The translations under genes were made by a program, and so were the position numbers. The notes below the pieces were generated by a model, which did not search any database, had not been told where the DNA came from, and saw nothing but the letters and a program-made list of their open reading frames with translations. A stretch of DNA of 6,548 nucleotides from Gammaproteobacteria bacterium UBA3498 (GTDB lineage Bacteria > Pseudomonadota > Gammaproteobacteria > Pseudomonadales > Pseudohongiellaceae): the NCBI GenBank assembly GCA_002377605.1, contig DFQD01000210.1:1-6548 (forward strand), in the 5' to 3' direction. This document shows, piece after piece, positions 5,332 to 6,548 of the stretch (positions are counted from its first letter, which is position 1; the number at the start of each line of letters is the position of its first letter).

Positions 5332-6548
5332 TTAGATTACCCGTTCGTTACCACCATCGACTGGCAACTGCGAGCCGGTAGTTTTATCGAGTGAATTGCC
5401 AGCGAAAAGCGCAACTGCACGGGCCACGTCTTTCGAGCTCACTTCAGTTTTCAATACATTTGAGGTTTTGTAATCTTCGACACTTATCGCGTAATTTTCT
5501 GCTCTGGCAGCTAAGACTTCATCAGTCCAGATTGCTGTGTCATAAACTGCATTCGGATGCAGAGCATTTACCCGAATACCATCTGCACCAAGTTCTAGCG
5601 CTGCAACCCTTGCCATCTGGGTTAGTCCTGCTTTTGCTGATGAATACGCAGCTGCTCCCGGCCCCGGAGCGGGTACATTCTTGGAAGCAACGATAACCAC
5701 TGCAGGATCGAACCCCTCTTTTAGAAAAGGCAGACTCGCGCGCATGATGCGCATGTGAGAACTGAGATTTAATTCGAGGCATGATTCCCAGTTCGAATCA
5801 TCCATGGCCTCGATATTCTGACTTGCAGGAAAATTTCCCGCATTGCTCACTAAAATATCGATTCCGCCAAAATGCTGAATTCCCGCTTTTAGCGCTGCTT
5901 CGATTTCTTCTGCATTAGTCACATCACAATGCACAGGCAGTACCGACGGATTATCGAATTTACTTATAAGTTGTCCATCAATATCTATAGCGATAATCAT
6001 CGCGCCCAGAGAAACCAATTCGTTTACACAGGCTTCTCCGATACCTGACGCTGCACCCGTTACAACTGCGACCTTACCTTCAAATTCTGCACGAACGGCA
6101 CCGGATTTTAGTTTAGCCTGTTCCAGCTCCCAATATTCGACATCGAATAAATCTGAGCGAGGCAATGCCTGCCAGCCACCTAGTGCCTCTCCCTGTTGAA
6201 TAGCTCGAACCGTGTGTTGTGTAATATCACCGACAATTTCCAGGCGTTTTCGATTCTCCGCCAGATAGAACATACCTTTATTCTTCCACACGCCATATCT
6301 AGGCATTGTATCTAAACATTGGTGGGCATCTGTTGCGTGTTCCTGGAAGTATTTCCGATAAGCATTCTCAAATTCTGCCAGCTCCGCAGTCGGGTCTGCA
6401 TCAAATACGGCGGCAAACGCTTTGGCATGGATAGTGTGATCTGGTGTTAGTGGTCCACGTGTTGCCAGTTCCGCCACATTATTAAGAGAAGCAAAACCAG
6501 TTGCTTCCTTTGTCGTATCAAGACGAACAAGAATAGGATTGCCAAATA
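5332..6548 (-). CDS. Bifunctional class II aldolase / short-chain dehydrogenase, 5' end outside window
   Basis: A fusion of the rhamnulose-phosphate-aldolase type (YuxG/RhaD-like): an N-terminal class II aldolase that splits a ketose-1-phosphate into dihydroxyacetone phosphate and an aldehyde, and a C-terminal NAD-dependent dehydrogenase acting on the aldehyde. The frame is open to the right edge, so 404 residues are visible and the metal site of the aldolase is mostly missing. An apparent GTG start at 6477 is internal. The visible part has the aldolase end (ATRGPLTPDHTIHAK, about 29-42), a linking region with EALGGWQALP and LFDVEYWELEQAKL (about 120-146) typical of these fusions, then a Rossmann fold. 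The fold shows TGAASGIG (163-170), an acidic residue after strand 2 (Asp188, favouring NAD), NAG (235-237), catalytic Ser288, and YSSAK with Tyr301 and Lys305. The protein ends in V-D-G-G-N-E-R-V-I. mtnA follows 18 bp downstream, which suggests the substrate is the MtnA product rather than rhamnulose phosphate. Confidence 0.88.
   Translation of the reverse strand, partial: FGNPILVRLDTTKEATGFASLNNVAELATRGPLTPDHTIHAKAFAAVFDADPTAELAEFENAYRKYFQEHATDAHQCLDTMPRYGVWKNKGMFYLAENRKRLEIVGDITQHTVRAIQQGEALGGWQALPRSDLFDVEYWELEQAKLKSGAVRAEFEGKVAVVTGAASGIGEACVNELVSLGAMIIAIDIDGQLISKFDNPSVLPVHCDVTNAEEIEAALKAGIQHFGGIDILVSNAGNFPASQNIEAMDDSNWESCLELNLSSHMRIMRASLPFLKEGFDPAVVIVASKNVPAPGPGAAAYSSAKAGLTQMARVAALELGADGIRVNALHPNAVYDTAIWTDEVLAARAENYAISVEDYKTSNVLKTEVSSKDVARAVALFAGNSLDKTTGSQLPVDGGNERVI

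Noticed and set aside
5311..5334. The aldolase/dehydrogenase and mtnA are also in the same frame across one TAA with six sense codons between.
   Set aside because: Both proteins are complete at this junction by family comparison (dehydrogenase end V-D-G-G-N-E-R-V-I, MtnA start at its usual place). Ordinary operon spacing explains it.
4443..5782. Several open frames of 60-101 codons on the + strand opposite mtnA and the dehydrogenase, and one on the minus strand in another frame of the dehydrogenase.
   Set aside because: They lie antiparallel to or inside well-supported enzymes, show no recognisable motifs, and have unlikely compositions; they are shadows of the real genes.

Overview
The window reads as a stretch of a moderately AT-rich proteobacterial chromosome, most likely a gammaproteobacterium and possibly an aquatic one. 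This is an inference from gene content: Gram-negative secretion signals and a lipobox, a YjbQ/HinT/SelD repertoire, and a PF10023-type predicted aminopeptidase lipoprotein. It is not a phylogenetic result. The DNA is densely coding, with no rRNA, tRNA, CRISPR, insertion sequence or prophage signal. The only non-coding gaps are about 120 bp and shorter.

Layout, left to right. (1) The C-terminal part of selenophosphate synthase SelD enters from the left edge on the + strand. (2) A secreted tetratricopeptide-repeat protein follows on the + strand, started by GTG with a good ribosome binding site. It ends one base from a convergent gene, and a small palindrome spans both stop codons. (3) A three-gene minus-strand operon, transcribed right to left, encodes a plant-type glutaminyl cyclase (secreted), a YjbQ/UPF0047 protein, and a HExxH metallopeptidase lipoprotein whose start overlaps the yjbQ stop by 11 nt. 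(4) Divergent from that operon is a single + strand gene, the histidine-triad hydrolase HinT. (5) A minus-strand pair enters from the right edge: a class II aldolase/short-chain dehydrogenase fusion (5' end outside the window), followed 18 bp downstream by mtnA, methylthioribose-1-phosphate isomerase.

The most interesting unit is the last pair. MtnA makes a 5-substituted ribulose-1-phosphate. A class II aldolase could split such a compound into dihydroxyacetone phosphate and an aldehyde, and a fused dehydrogenase could then oxidise or reduce the aldehyde. The pair therefore looks like a compact form of the methylthioribose / 5-deoxyribose 'DHAP shunt', with two of its steps on one polypeptide. 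This is inferred from family knowledge and gene order; the substrate is not visible in sequence. A second point is that the glutaminyl cyclase operon pairs an enzyme that blocks N-terminal Gln with a predicted N-terminal peptidase, and two exported proteins here are predicted to start with Gln after signal cleavage.
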